A stretch of DNA of 64,000 nt from Chitinophagales bacterium (GTDB lineage: Bacteria > Bacteroidota > Bacteroidia > Chitinophagales > Chitinophagaceae). A model generated the notes under the pieces. The model was not told the DNA's origin and ran no database searches. It saw only the letters and a program-made list of their open reading frames with translations. This document shows, in pieces, positions 30,401 to 36,779 of the stretch; position 1 is the stretch's first letter, and each line of letters starts with the position of its first letter. The stretch lies in the NCBI GenBank assembly GCA_021323755.1, contig JAJPKJ010000012.1, positions 186,001-250,000 on the forward strand, written 5' to 3'. The position numbers were made by a program, and so were the translations under genes.

Positions 30401-30556
30401 GACTTCCTGTAATGCAGATTGAGTGAGCCCTTTTTTTGTAATGAGCGAGTCGATTTTCTTCCACTTTGCATCATAGTTCATTTGCGGATTTTGCGCCGGG
30501 AGAAGAAAAGAGCAGGTTATTAATGCCGTTGCGAGAGCCAAGATTTTCCAGATCAT
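24407..30556 (-). CDS. Alpha-2-macroglobulin family protein (thioester type), 2049 aa
   Basis: A very large exported protein with a signal peptide ending at LLPAQ (residue 22). The first 600 residues are helical and MG-like. From about residue 600 come the MG domains, with RTFFFTDRSIYRPGQTVYFKG, the bait-like middle, then the A2M domain FFPDLKTDAEGNIEFSFTIPEALTQWKWM (split: FFPDLKTDAEGNIEF, FTIPEALTQWKW). The internal thioester motif CAEQ is intact at about residue 1501 in YECAEQTFNR, followed by the alpha-alpha toroid complement-like domain (KDMQLEDGSFAWFKGG). A bacterial A2M traps attacking proteases by reacting through the thioester. No penicillin-binding protein 1C gene, the usual partner in proteobacteria, is nearby. 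At about residue 1220 the segment EVAATGLGIQRE resembles the SusC linker motif. Confidence 0.9.
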   Translation of the reverse strand: MIWKILALATALITCSFLLPAQNPQMNYDAKWKKIDSLITKKGLTQSALQEVSNLYVYAKKEKDDAQLLKALLYKMNLQETKLDEAEKVNITDLGKEISTANQPVKSILESILAETYWKYFQQYRWKIYNRTATLNFKNDDLTTWSIDDFHNKISELYLASITKNRILEQTKLESFDAIIVKGNVRYLRPTLFDLLAHRALDYFKTDEMDINKPAYAFEINNPEVFADKNVFAYYHFRSSDSSSFHFKALQLFQELILFHNNDANPDALIDVDIERIQFANQYGIMEHKDELYLKSLENITNRYAQEKAASEAWYLQALEYANKASEYNPLADTITRYAYRKAKIICENVIQRKDSSGGSINCQNLLGDILRKELNLQTEKVNVPDKPFRVLVSYRNCPQLYFRILKIDRALKEKLGDNKWIDDYWKKIIEQKSLRSFSQQFPETGDYQLHRAEVKIDSLPFGEYALVASVDENFTMQKNIMSVQYFYVSNIAYISNGLDYFVLNRETGQPLPRTDVQFWYQYYNNSQKRYLERKGENIVTDKNGYFKVNPPKTNNNSIFSIEFTSFNDHLFLDDDQINSYNYRNDEADNDATIRSEYEKDNLRTFFFTDRSIYRPGQTVYFKGIVITKDFNTKQSKILTQFKTKIILYDANESKVDSVFVTTNDFGSYNGKFKLPENLLNGEFKITDDSTGNEQMIAVEEYKRPKFYVDYEKIKGSYRMNDTIKITGSAKAYAGNNIDGANVKYRVVRQSRYPYSWLYWRWGNPRSQSKEIAHGEVKTNREGNFFITFAAIPDNTIKKELEPLFEYSISADVTDINGETRSGLTQVSVGYKALNLSISLPLGDNIPSDSLKNIYIKTENLSGEFEPTAVDVAIYKLKSPDRLIRERYWQQPDQFVMSKEEYLKYFPNDEFSNETIKQTWEKTDKVFEQSDSTRQNAVFVIHHAPLANGWYLIEANAKDKYGEAVKNIQYIQLYDSKTLEPANPQYNWVFNNYQMVMPGNNAIMNIGSSANNVFVIEKKSEAGTPTSGVEDTANHYKFFLLSDEKKSFSIPVTETDRGGIGISYVFVKNNRFYFDNSKIDVPWTNKELSISYETYRDKTLPGSEEKWKVKIEGNKKEKVAAEILTSMYDASLDQIKPQNWSKPDIYVNYNFENSWNPGNNFLQILSQERDWNDNAYHYFTKNYDALFGFNNNGLLRLRGMASPQVLEAKASGVTIMANRNDPNEVAATGLGIQREPKVMMTDTSRKLDQVEEGTDNEIKKGPPTIQVRKNFNETAFFFPDLKTDAEGNIEFSFTIPEALTQWKWMLFAHTKDLSFGYSEKNIVTQKQLMVQPNLPRFLREGDKIEMSAKIVNLTDSEMTGQAELQLFDATTNEPVDGLFINREANQYFTAEAKQSVPVNFSIDVPYQFNKPIAYRIIARYKDISDGEEAALPVLSNRILVTETMPINMRTEGTKDFKFEKLLQSGKSETLTNHALTVEFTTNPAWYAVQALPYLMEFPYECAEQTFNRFYANSLASKIMTNSPRIKEIFEKWKTADSSALLSNLQKNQELKSVLLEETPWVLQAKSESQQKKNIALLFDMLKMNSELASAINKLKDMQLEDGSFAWFKGGNSDRYISQYIVTGIGHLKKLNAIPTNANEKIKEMQTNAISSLDKKIKEDYDDLIKYKSNLNEDHLGYTQIQYLYMRSFFPEYSIPGETFKAMNYYRKQSQQFWLHQNKYMQAMIALSLFRTGDVKTAKDILASLKQNALYNEEMGMYWKDIAAGYYWYQSPVETQSLLIEAFSEINNDNISVSDMKTWLLKQKQTQNWETTKATADACYALLLQGTNWLAEDKNVQIRLGNNAISSANNDTEAGTGYFKKIIDGNFVKPEMGNISITIPKQKNQPNSSSSWGAVYWQYFEDLDKISSSSTPLRLTKKLFIERNTDRGPVLEPVLENATLKIGDKIKVRIELRVDRAMEYVHMKDMRAACMEPVNVLSEYKWQDGLGYYESTKDASTNFFFSWLPKGTYVFEYPLFITATGNFSNGITSIESMYAPEFSSHSEGIRVSVE

Positions 30557-30732
30557 AGAATGAATCTTTTTTAAAGTTACTTTTTTTATAGGTCTCTTAA
30601 TTGAGATGCAGCCAAAGGTAATAATGCATAATTTCTTTTAACATTATTATAATCACTGGTGTTTAAACGTTCTTTCTTCAAAGCCATCTTATTAATGTGT
30701 TTGAAATTTCCTAACAAGTAAAAACAAAAATT

Positions 30733-30999
30733 ATGAAATCAAAATTTACACTTTTATTAGCTGCGGGTTTATTCTTCGCAGTTGCTTCACAAGCTCAAAC
30801 GCTAAATTCAAGGCATGATTTGGCCGATGTGAGATATGATAAAAAAGAAATGTATGCCGACAAACGAAATATCCGTCATGATGAAGTGTTTGGTAATCAT
30901 CGCGAGGTCAGGCATGATCGCAGGGATTTACGCAAAGATCGCCGTGATCTCAGGTTCGATCGCAGACATTTGCGTCATCAAAAATTTCACAAATATTAA
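30733..30999 (+). CDS. Small secreted protein with Arg/His/Asp heptad repeats
   Basis: 88 residues. The first 22 are a clean signal peptide (MKSKFTLLLAAGLFFAVASQAQ). The mature 66 residues are almost all charged. The last third is a run of heptads, RHDRRDL, RKDRRDL and RFDRRHL, ending RHQKFHKY. Earlier parts (LADVRYDKKEMYADKRNIRHDE) carry a looser form of the same pattern. There is no cysteine. Heptad leucines with alternating R and D would allow a highly charged single helix stabilised by salt bridges, and the histidines could bind metal, but neither is shown. Similar short RHD-rich proteins occur in Bacteroidota as hypotheticals. It stands alone, with a strong terminator behind it. Confidence 0.8.
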   Translation: MKSKFTLLLAAGLFFAVASQAQTLNSRHDLADVRYDKKEMYADKRNIRHDEVFGNHREVRHDRRDLRKDRRDLRFDRRHLRHQKFHKY

Positions 31000-31037
31000 C
31001 ATTAAGATTTTCTGATTCCTTTGATTCGACAAAAGAA

Positions 31038-31070
31038 AAAACCCGGACGATGGTGTCCGGGTTTTCTATT
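31038..31070. terminator. Bidirectional intrinsic terminator
   Basis: An 11-bp perfect stem, AAAACCCGGAC (31038-31048) and GTCCGGGTTTT (31055-31065), with a 6-nt loop. It is followed on the plus strand by CTATTTT and on the minus strand by TTCTTTTG. It lies between the convergent heptad-repeat gene and the LamG gene and can serve both. Confidence 0.88.
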
Positions 31071-31092
31071 TTAATATCTTACGAAAATCGTT

Positions 31093-32364
31093 TTATTGGT
31101 TTTTTATGAATCGCGCCACCTGAGCCGTTTCTTTATTCACAACAAAATAGAATCCTTTAGCCAAAATAGAAACATCAACAACCTGCGATTGCGCTGCATA
31201 GATTTGTTTAACAGTTGCACCCGCAGCATCGAGTATCATAATATTTGCCGGCGCAGCCAATTGGATATTGATTGAAGAATGAGCGAGCGTTGGAAATACG
31301 GCAAACTTTACATCATTATTATTGGATACAAATACAATGTTTGAATATTTATTATCGGAACCAGGATCGATCATCAGCAAACGATAAAAATTATTTCCTT
31401 TGTCAGGATGAGGATCATCGAAATTATAATTGAAAGTACCTTCAACTTCATTTGCTTCGACAGTTCCGATGGATGAAAAATTATTCCCATCGGTGCTGTG
31501 CTGAACATCAAAACTTCCCGGATAAGGATCATTCTTATAAGCCGTCCAGGTTAAATGGACAATATCATTTGCCAACACTGCAGAAAAGTTAGTGAGGAAT
31601 ATGGGTAGTGTGGCACAACTCTGCCAACTGGGATCTGTACTTTCCACTGCACTGGTTGCTCCAAGTACTCCATTATTTCCATTTCCGGAAGCATCAGTAA
31701 TTGTTTGCCCGCTACCATCATCGAAATGATAAAGATCTGTTGTATTAACATCCGGGGTGAAAGCACTTGACGGAGGAGTGAAGTTTGATAAGTAGCGTGC
31801 ATCATCAGAAATTCGGAATTCATCCATGTAACCTGAAAAAGTAGGTTCAGAGGCAAACTCTGATTTTCCAAGCCAATCATCAGTTGTGCCGGAACCCCCA
31901 CCAAGAGCAGATGGAGTGTTGCTTAATGTTGTTGAGCCGATGGCATGACCATCGAGGTATAGGGTTGCAGTTCCACCCGATGAAACAATGGCAATATCAT
32001 GCCAGGTATTAATGGTAACTTTTGCACCGGTGATTATATCATCTTCTGTTCCCCCCACATTCAAAGAAAAAACTGGCGAATTATTTCCCGAAAAAAGCGC
32101 GAGTGTCATAAAATCACTGCTGCTGTTCCCGAAACTGAAAATACTTTCGGACTGAAGAAAGCTTAGGTTGCTTGTTGGATAGATCCATGCTTCGATGGTG
32201 AAATCTGCCGTCAATGATGAAGCCAGATTTTGAGGGAGGGTAGCAAACTGCTGCTGACCCCTGTTAAATTTTAATGCATCGGTAAAACATTGCGATCGGC
32301 TCGCGAGTGAAAGCACTAAAAAAATAAATAAGGAATATAATTTTCTTAAGGTAAAAATGTGCAT
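31093..32364 (-). CDS. Secreted LamG-domain protein with type IX sorting domain
   Basis: 423 residues. A signal peptide ends at LASRSQ (residue 25). Residues 28-205 form a LamG/concanavalin-A-like jelly roll: ADFTIEAWIYPTS, NTWHDIAIVSSGGTATLYLDG and GYMDEFRISDDARY are hallmark strands. A short DLYHFDDGSGQTITDASGNG segment follows. Then comes a fibronectin-like module (LTNFSAVLANDIVHLTW, then FYRLLMID). The last 75 residues (FAVFPTLAHSSINIQL to VARFIKNQ) match a type A type IX secretion sorting domain. So it is exported by T9SS and displayed or released at the surface, possibly binding sugars or matrix. It carries no visible enzyme domain. Confidence 0.85.
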   Translation of the reverse strand: MHIFTLRKLYSLFIFLVLSLASRSQCFTDALKFNRGQQQFATLPQNLASSLTADFTIEAWIYPTSNLSFLQSESIFSFGNSSSDFMTLALFSGNNSPVFSLNVGGTEDDIITGAKVTINTWHDIAIVSSGGTATLYLDGHAIGSTTLSNTPSALGGGSGTTDDWLGKSEFASEPTFSGYMDEFRISDDARYLSNFTPPSSAFTPDVNTTDLYHFDDGSGQTITDASGNGNNGVLGATSAVESTDPSWQSCATLPIFLTNFSAVLANDIVHLTWTAYKNDPYPGSFDVQHSTDGNNFSSIGTVEANEVEGTFNYNFDDPHPDKGNNFYRLLMIDPGSDNKYSNIVFVSNNNDVKFAVFPTLAHSSINIQLAAPANIMILDAAGATVKQIYAAQSQVVDVSILAKGFYFVVNKETAQVARFIKNQ

Positions 32365-32534
32365 CAGAGGTTAAGTTATATTCAAAATAGTAATAAAAAT
32401 TACGCTCGACCATTTTCAGGAAGGATAAGCAAATAGTTGGATACGGTAAAAAAGCTTGCTACAGAAGTTGATAAGGCAGGTCAGGTATAATACAATAATA
32501 TACATTGACGTGATAGAACAAGTAAGAGAAATGT

Positions 32535-32578
32535 CAACATGATGTGGAAAACCACAAAAACGGTTTTCTCACGTTGAA
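32535..32578. other. Structured intergenic hairpin downstream of sucD
   Basis: In the 274 bp between sucD and the LamG gene a compound stem is visible: GAAAACC (32548-32554) with GGTTTTC (32563-32569), GTG (32545-32547) with CAC (32571-32573), and TCAAC (32535-32539) with GTTGA (32574-32578), with small bulges. No U-run follows on either strand. It may be an mRNA 3'-end structure of sucD or a degenerate repeat; the rest of the gap shows nothing. Confidence 0.35.
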
Positions 32579-32638
32579 GCGTAAGTAAAATGCAGTATTA
32601 ATTTGTATAAGTAAACCGTTATGACAAATGCGAAAATA

Positions 32639-33508
32639 TCATTTCAACACCTTTGCCATCGTAGCGCCGATGTCTGCAGGACTTTGCACAACATGAATCC
32701 CGCACTCAGCCATAATTTTCATTTTAGCAGCTGCGGTATCATCAGCTCCGCCGATTATTGCACCTGCATGTCCCATGCGTCTTCCGGGGGGTGCGGTTTG
32801 CCCGGCAATAAAACCGACAACAGGTTTTTTACCATTTGCTTTTATCCATCTGGCGGCTTCAGCTTCCATACTACCGCCGATTTCACCGATCATTACGATA
32901 CCCTCGGTCTCGGGATCATTCATTAATAATTCAACAGCTTCCTTTGTTGGGGTGCCGATTATGGGATCTCCACCAATGCCCACTGCTGTTGAAATTCCGA
33001 GACCCGCTTTAGCAACCTGGTCGCTCGCTTCGTAAGTAAGTGTTCCTGATTTTGATACAATGCCTACTTTACCTTTTTTAAAAACGAACCCGGGCATAAT
33101 CCCCACTTTACATTCATCTGCGGTTATCACCCCAGGGCAATTCGGCCCTATTAATCGTGTGCGCGTCCCCGTTAGATAGTTCTTTACTTTCACCATATCC
33201 TGAACTGGAATTCCTTCGGTGATGCACACCACTAATTCAACTCCTGATTCTGCTGCTTCCATGATTGCATCCGCAGCAAAAGCCGGTGGAACAAAAATGA
33301 TAGAAACATTTGCGCCGGTTGTTTTTACTGCATCGGCAACCGTATTAAAAACGGGTCGGTCCAAATGCGCGCTGCCACCTTTTCCCGGGGTAACGCCACC
33401 AACTACTTTAGTTCCATATTCGATCATCTGCGTTGCGTGAAAAGTTCCTTCCGTTCCGGTAAACCCCTGCACAATAATTTTGGAATTTTTATTTACTAAA
33501 ATGCTCAT
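32639..33508 (-). CDS. sucD: Succinate-CoA ligase (ADP-forming) alpha subunit
   Basis: 289 residues, normal length. With SucC it makes succinate and ATP from succinyl-CoA in the TCA cycle. The CoA-binding start is [29 protein letters not shown] forms the next CoA contact, and the phosphorylated histidine is in [13 protein letters not shown] near residue 248. All key residues are present. sucC is not adjacent: the neighbours are a LamG gene and a divergent metallo-beta-lactamase gene, so the two subunits are encoded apart. Confidence 0.96.
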   Translation of the reverse strand: MSILVNKNSKIIVQGFTGTEGTFHATQMIEYGTKVVGGVTPGKGGSAHLDRPVFNTVADAVKTTGANVSIIFVPPAFAADAIMEAAESGVELVVCITEGIPVQDMVKVKNYLTGTRTRLIGPNCPGVITADECKVGIMPGFVFKKGKVGIVSKSGTLTYEASDQVAKAGLGISTAVGIGGDPIIGTPTKEAVELLMNDPETEGIVMIGEIGGSMEAEAARWIKANGKKPVVGFIAGQTAPPGRRMGHAGAIIGGADDTAAAKMKIMAECGIHVVQSPADIGATMAKVLK

Positions 33509-33527
33509 GTAATAAAATTAAGTGCAA

Positions 33528-33535
33528 CAAAAATA
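33528..33535 (-). promoter_or_regulatory. -7 promoter box of sucD
   Basis: TATTTTTG on the minus strand fits TAnnTTTG and ends 20 nt upstream of the sucD start codon. No matching -33 element is clear. Confidence 0.45.
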
Positions 33536-33692
33536 GGGGAAAATCAGTTTCGAGTTACGATTTCCTGTTTTGCTCACAAGTAATCGCTTTTTTGCTGCCG
33601 GCATTTGATTTTTAATTAGCATCCTTGTATCACAGATTTATACTGAATTAAAACTACCCGACACTTGGAACAAATTTTGGGTAATTGCGTAC

Positions 33693-33713
33693 ATTTAGCA
33701 GGCGGCGCTAAAT
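33693..33713 (+). promoter_or_regulatory. Inverted repeat just upstream of the metallo-beta-lactamase start
   Basis: A perfect 7-bp inverted repeat, ATTTAGC (33693-33699) and GCTAAAT (33707-33713), around the spacer AGGCGGC. It ends 14 nt before the chosen ATG at 33728. It could be an operator or a 5'-UTR hairpin close to the ribosome site. It is more GC-rich in the centre than its surroundings. Confidence 0.4.
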
Positions 33714-33727
33714 TTAAGGACAATTTT

Positions 33728-34462
33728 ATGCGACTTATAACCACAACATTAATCTCTTTATTTTTCTTAGCAAATATTTCAGCACAGACAACAGACAGCA
33801 GTTTGAAAATTTCTCATTTAAGTGGCGACTTCTATATTTTCAGAACATTTAATTTATATAAAGGCTCAAGGATATCGGCGAACGCCATGTATTTGGTTAC
33901 CGCTAATGGTGTTGTTTTGTTTGACACACCCTGGGACACAGCGCAATTTCAACCATTGCTCGATAGTATAAAAATCAGGCACCATAAAAATGTAATACTA
34001 TGCATTGCAACACATTTTCACGCCGACAGAACCGCCGGACTTGAATATTATCGGCAACAAGGTATTAAGACCTTTACGACAAGACAAACTGATGAACTTA
34101 GTAAAAAAAACGGCATGAAGAGGGCTGAATTCTTGATTGAAAATGACACTATTTTCACCATCGGGCAATATTCGTTTCAGACCTATTTCCCAGGACCAGG
34201 TCATACCGCAGACAATATTGTTATTTGGTTTGATAAGGAGAAAATTCTTTATGGGGGTTGTTTGATAAAAAGTGCGGACGCTGATGACTTGGGCTATCTC
34301 GGAGATGGTAATGAAAAACGGTATGCTTCAACGATTGAAAAAATTCAAAGAAAGTTCAAAAACCCTAAATACATCATTCCTGGGCATGATGACTGGAGCA
34401 GTACAAGATCTTTGGAACATACTTTAATCATGGCAAAACAACTCGAAAGGAAAAATCAATAA
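33728..34462 (+). CDS. Subclass B1 metallo-beta-lactamase
   Basis: 244 residues from the ATG at 33728, directly before a signal peptide (MRLITTTLISLFFLANISAQ). An in-frame TTG 21 codons upstream has no signal-peptide logic. The full B1 zinc set is present: His96, His98 and Asp100 in THFHADRTAG, His159 in PGPGHTADN, Cys178 in YGGCLIKS and His220 in IPGHDDWS. Lys181, which holds the beta-lactam carboxylate in B1 enzymes, is also there. So both zinc sites of an active carbapenem-type hydrolase are complete, and the protein should act in the periplasm. It is a single gene between sucD and mlaF with no mobile element beside it, which suggests a resident chromosomal enzyme, as in many environmental Bacteroidota. 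Confidence 0.92.
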   Translation: MRLITTTLISLFFLANISAQTTDSSLKISHLSGDFYIFRTFNLYKGSRISANAMYLVTANGVVLFDTPWDTAQFQPLLDSIKIRHHKNVILCIATHFHADRTAGLEYYRQQGIKTFTTRQTDELSKKNGMKRAEFLIENDTIFTIGQYSFQTYFPGPGHTADNIVIWFDKEKILYGGCLIKSADADDLGYLGDGNEKRYASTIEKIQRKFKNPKYIIPGHDDWSSTRSLEHTLIMAKQLERKNQ

Positions 34463-34517
34463 AAAGGATCTGAAGTATTGACCCTTTTGGCAAAAACTAT
34501 TAACGACGAACTCAAAC

Positions 34518-35327
34518 CTATTTAAGCAGTTCATCCATATCCCTATCATTATCAATTTTCCCTTTTGCTTCCAGCATGCGCATGTCTTTTGCATCGCGCA
34601 GAAACTCTGAGGCAAAAATGAAATCGTTCAGACGTTTGTTCTTGCTAAAAATAATTTCTTTTCTGCTCCCTTCCCATTCTTTCAATCCCTGGTACATGTA
34701 AATAATGTGGTCACCGGTTTCCATCACGCTATTCATATCGTGAGTGTTTACAATCGTTGTAATGTTGTACTCGATGGTGATTTCCTGGATCAACTTGTCA
34801 ATGAGCAATGATGTTTGCGGATCAAGACCTGAATTGGGTTCATCACAAAATAAATATTTTGGATTAAGAACGATGGCGCGCGCAATACCCACTCTTTTTT
34901 TCATGCCGCCACTTAGCTCCGCAGGAAATTTTTTATTAACGCCATTTAGATTAACCCGATCAAGAACTTCATTAACGCGTCTTAATTTTTCTGCATAAGT
35001 GTCATGGGTGAACATGTTCAGCGGAAACATCACATTTTTTTCAACATGCATACTATCGAACAATGCGGAACCCTGGAACAACATTCCGATTTGCTGACGC
35101 AATTCTTTTCGATGCTCGGTGTTCATATGTCCAAATTCCTTTCCATTATACAAAATCTCTCCGCTGTCTGGGACGAGCAATCCAACCATACATTTCATCA
35201 ATACTGTTTTTCCACTTCCGCTTGTGCCGATGATAAGATTGCATTTGCCAGATTGCATCACTGCGCTGACTCCATCAATAACTATTTTGTCGCCGAAACT
35301 TTTTTTGATATTTTTTATTTCGATCAT
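34518..35327 (-). CDS. mlaF: Phospholipid-transport ABC ATPase (MlaF-like)
   Basis: 269 residues. Walker A is IIGTSGSGKTVLMKC, Q-loop MLFQGSALFDSM, signature LSGGMKKRVGIARAI and Walker B YLFCDEPNSGLDPQ. The QGSALFDSM and LSGGMKKR wording is typical of MlaF/Mkl ATPases of MCE-type lipid transport. A C-terminal extension past residue 230 (FSKNKRLNDFIFASEF) is also usual. It powers lipid movement between inner and outer membrane together with MlaE. The gene begins 3 nt after mlaE. No MCE-domain (MlaD) gene follows; the next gene is convergent. Confidence 0.92.
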   Translation of the reverse strand: MIEIKNIKKSFGDKIVIDGVSAVMQSGKCNLIIGTSGSGKTVLMKCMVGLLVPDSGEILYNGKEFGHMNTEHRKELRQQIGMLFQGSALFDSMHVEKNVMFPLNMFTHDTYAEKLRRVNEVLDRVNLNGVNKKFPAELSGGMKKRVGIARAIVLNPKYLFCDEPNSGLDPQTSLLIDKLIQEITIEYNITTIVNTHDMNSVMETGDHIIYMYQGLKEWEGSRKEIIFSKNKRLNDFIFASEFLRDAKDMRMLEAKGKIDNDRDMDELLK

Positions 35328-35330
35328 AGT

Positions 35331-36083
35331 CTACGCTCCAGGTGAATTCAATAACAATTGTGCTAATAAATAATCTGCGAATAAAATCATTATACAACTT
35401 ACTACAACTGATTTTGTACTCGCTCTTCCGATTTCCAACGCACCTCCTTTTACATAATAACCATAATAAGCCGGGATGCTTGAAATGATAAATGCAAAAG
35501 TGTAGGCTTTTATCAATGCAAAAAAAACATTGTAGGGCTGGAAATATTGAAGCAGCCCCCTGTCGAAAATCTGCGCTGAGAGTATGCCAGTTACTGTGCC
35601 TGCGAATTTTCCACCCCAAATACCAAGTACACCGGAAATGACAACCAGCATCGGGATTACCACCAATGCGGCAACGATTTTGGGCATCACGAGGTAAGTT
35701 TTTGTATTGATACCCATGATCTCCAGTGCGTCAATTTGTTCGCTAACACGCATATTGCCCAACTCACTGGCAATTTTGCTGCCAACAACTCCGGCAAGAA
35801 CAATACAAACCAATGTGGGCGCGAACTCCAGGATCACTGTGTCTCGAACGATTTGCGCAATGGTGGCTTTGGGAATGAACGGACTTACTAACTGGTATGC
35901 TGTCTGCAAGGTAGAAACAGCACCCATGAAAACAGAAATGATCGCAACAATTCCTAGAGAACCGATACCAAGTTCCGAGCATTGGTGCATGAATTCTTTC
36001 CAATACATCCTGCCGTTTTCCGGTTTGGAAAACATGCCTTTCAACATTAACAGGTAACGACCGAATTCAGTAAAAAATGTCAT
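35331..36083 (-). CDS. mlaE: Phospholipid-transport permease (MlaE-like)
   Basis: 250 residues of the MlaE/YrbE permease family with about five membrane segments. The marker region AIISVFMGAVSTLQTAYQ is followed by VRDTVILEFAPTLVCIVLAGVVGSKIASELGNMRVSEQIDALEIMGIN (split here: VRDTVILEFAPTLVC and GSKIASELGNMRVSEQIDAL), the most conserved stretch of the family. The C-terminal SSIPAYYGYYVKGGALEIGR is present. It forms the inner-membrane channel of the Mla lipid-transport complex. It is the first gene of the two-gene mlaEF unit; the 200 bp upstream separate it from dps. Confidence 0.92.
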   Translation of the reverse strand: MTFFTEFGRYLLMLKGMFSKPENGRMYWKEFMHQCSELGIGSLGIVAIISVFMGAVSTLQTAYQLVSPFIPKATIAQIVRDTVILEFAPTLVCIVLAGVVGSKIASELGNMRVSEQIDALEIMGINTKTYLVMPKIVAALVVIPMLVVISGVLGIWGGKFAGTVTGILSAQIFDRGLLQYFQPYNVFFALIKAYTFAFIISSIPAYYGYYVKGGALEIGRASTKSVVVSCIMILFADYLLAQLLLNSPGA

Positions 36084-36284
36084 CGCTGTTTAGATAATGA
36101 TTGGTGTTAAATCAAATGAATATTACAAGAATTCCTGTAATCCGACTTTAATTCATATGATAAATATTAATTCAGTCAGCCGAAATAATATCAAGCATTG
36201 AATCAGCAATGAAAATACAATTTTCTTTTTTGCCGATTGAGAAAACTATATGAGAGTGCAAGGATTGAATATTATTTTTAAAGG

Positions 36285-36758
36285 TCATTTCAGGTGACCG
36301 CGTAAAAACCAGGCCATTTTTTCATGCTTTTCCATTAGCCCGGTCATAAAATCGCTGGTGCCCGCATCCTGAAGATCGCTTGCAATATGATTGATGTTTT
36401 CGCGTAATTTGATAATGATGCTTTCGTGGTCGCTGAGCAATTCTTTGATAAATCCTTCACTTGAATTATTATTCTTTAATTGTTCTGTCAGGCGCGTGAG
36501 CGACAAAAAGGTTTTTAAGGTTGCGGGCGTGTAATGTCCCAGCGTGCGAATTCTTTCTGCCACCTCATCAATAAATTCGTCGAGTTCACCGAACTGTTTT
36601 TCAAAAAAGGTGTGCTTGGCATAAAAATCAATGCCTTCAACATTCCAATGTGCATTGCGTGTTTTGGTATAAAGAACATATTCATCTGCTAGCAACACAA
36701 ATAAGATTTCAGCAACCGCCAATGAATTTTTTTTGGAAATGCCAATGTTCGCGTTCAT
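36285..36758 (-). CDS. dps: DNA-protecting ferritin-like protein Dps
   Basis: 157 residues, the normal Dps length. The inter-subunit ferroxidase site is visible: His in RNAHWNVEG, and Asp/Glu ligands in FGELDEFIDEVAERIR. The end WFLRGHLK and the four-helix pattern agree. Dps forms a dodecamer that oxidises and stores iron with hydrogen peroxide and protects DNA. The gene begins 21 nt after the maeB stop in the same direction, so it may be read with maeB or from a promoter within its 3' end; no oxidative-stress operator is apparent. Confidence 0.93.
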   Translation of the reverse strand: MNANIGISKKNSLAVAEILFVLLADEYVLYTKTRNAHWNVEGIDFYAKHTFFEKQFGELDEFIDEVAERIRTLGHYTPATLKTFLSLTRLTEQLKNNNSSEGFIKELLSDHESIIIKLRENINHIASDLQDAGTSDFMTGLMEKHEKMAWFLRGHLK

Positions 36759-36779
36759 AATTTTTATTTTTAGTGATTT

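Noticed and set aside
34462-34490. Terminator between the metallo-beta-lactamase and mlaF
   Set aside because: AAAAGG and CCTTTT can pair, but the stem is short with a mismatch and only a brief T-run. It may function, but I cannot support it.
35004-35345. 113-codon ORF antisense to mlaF
   Set aside because: It is a complement of a conserved ATPase gene with no motif.
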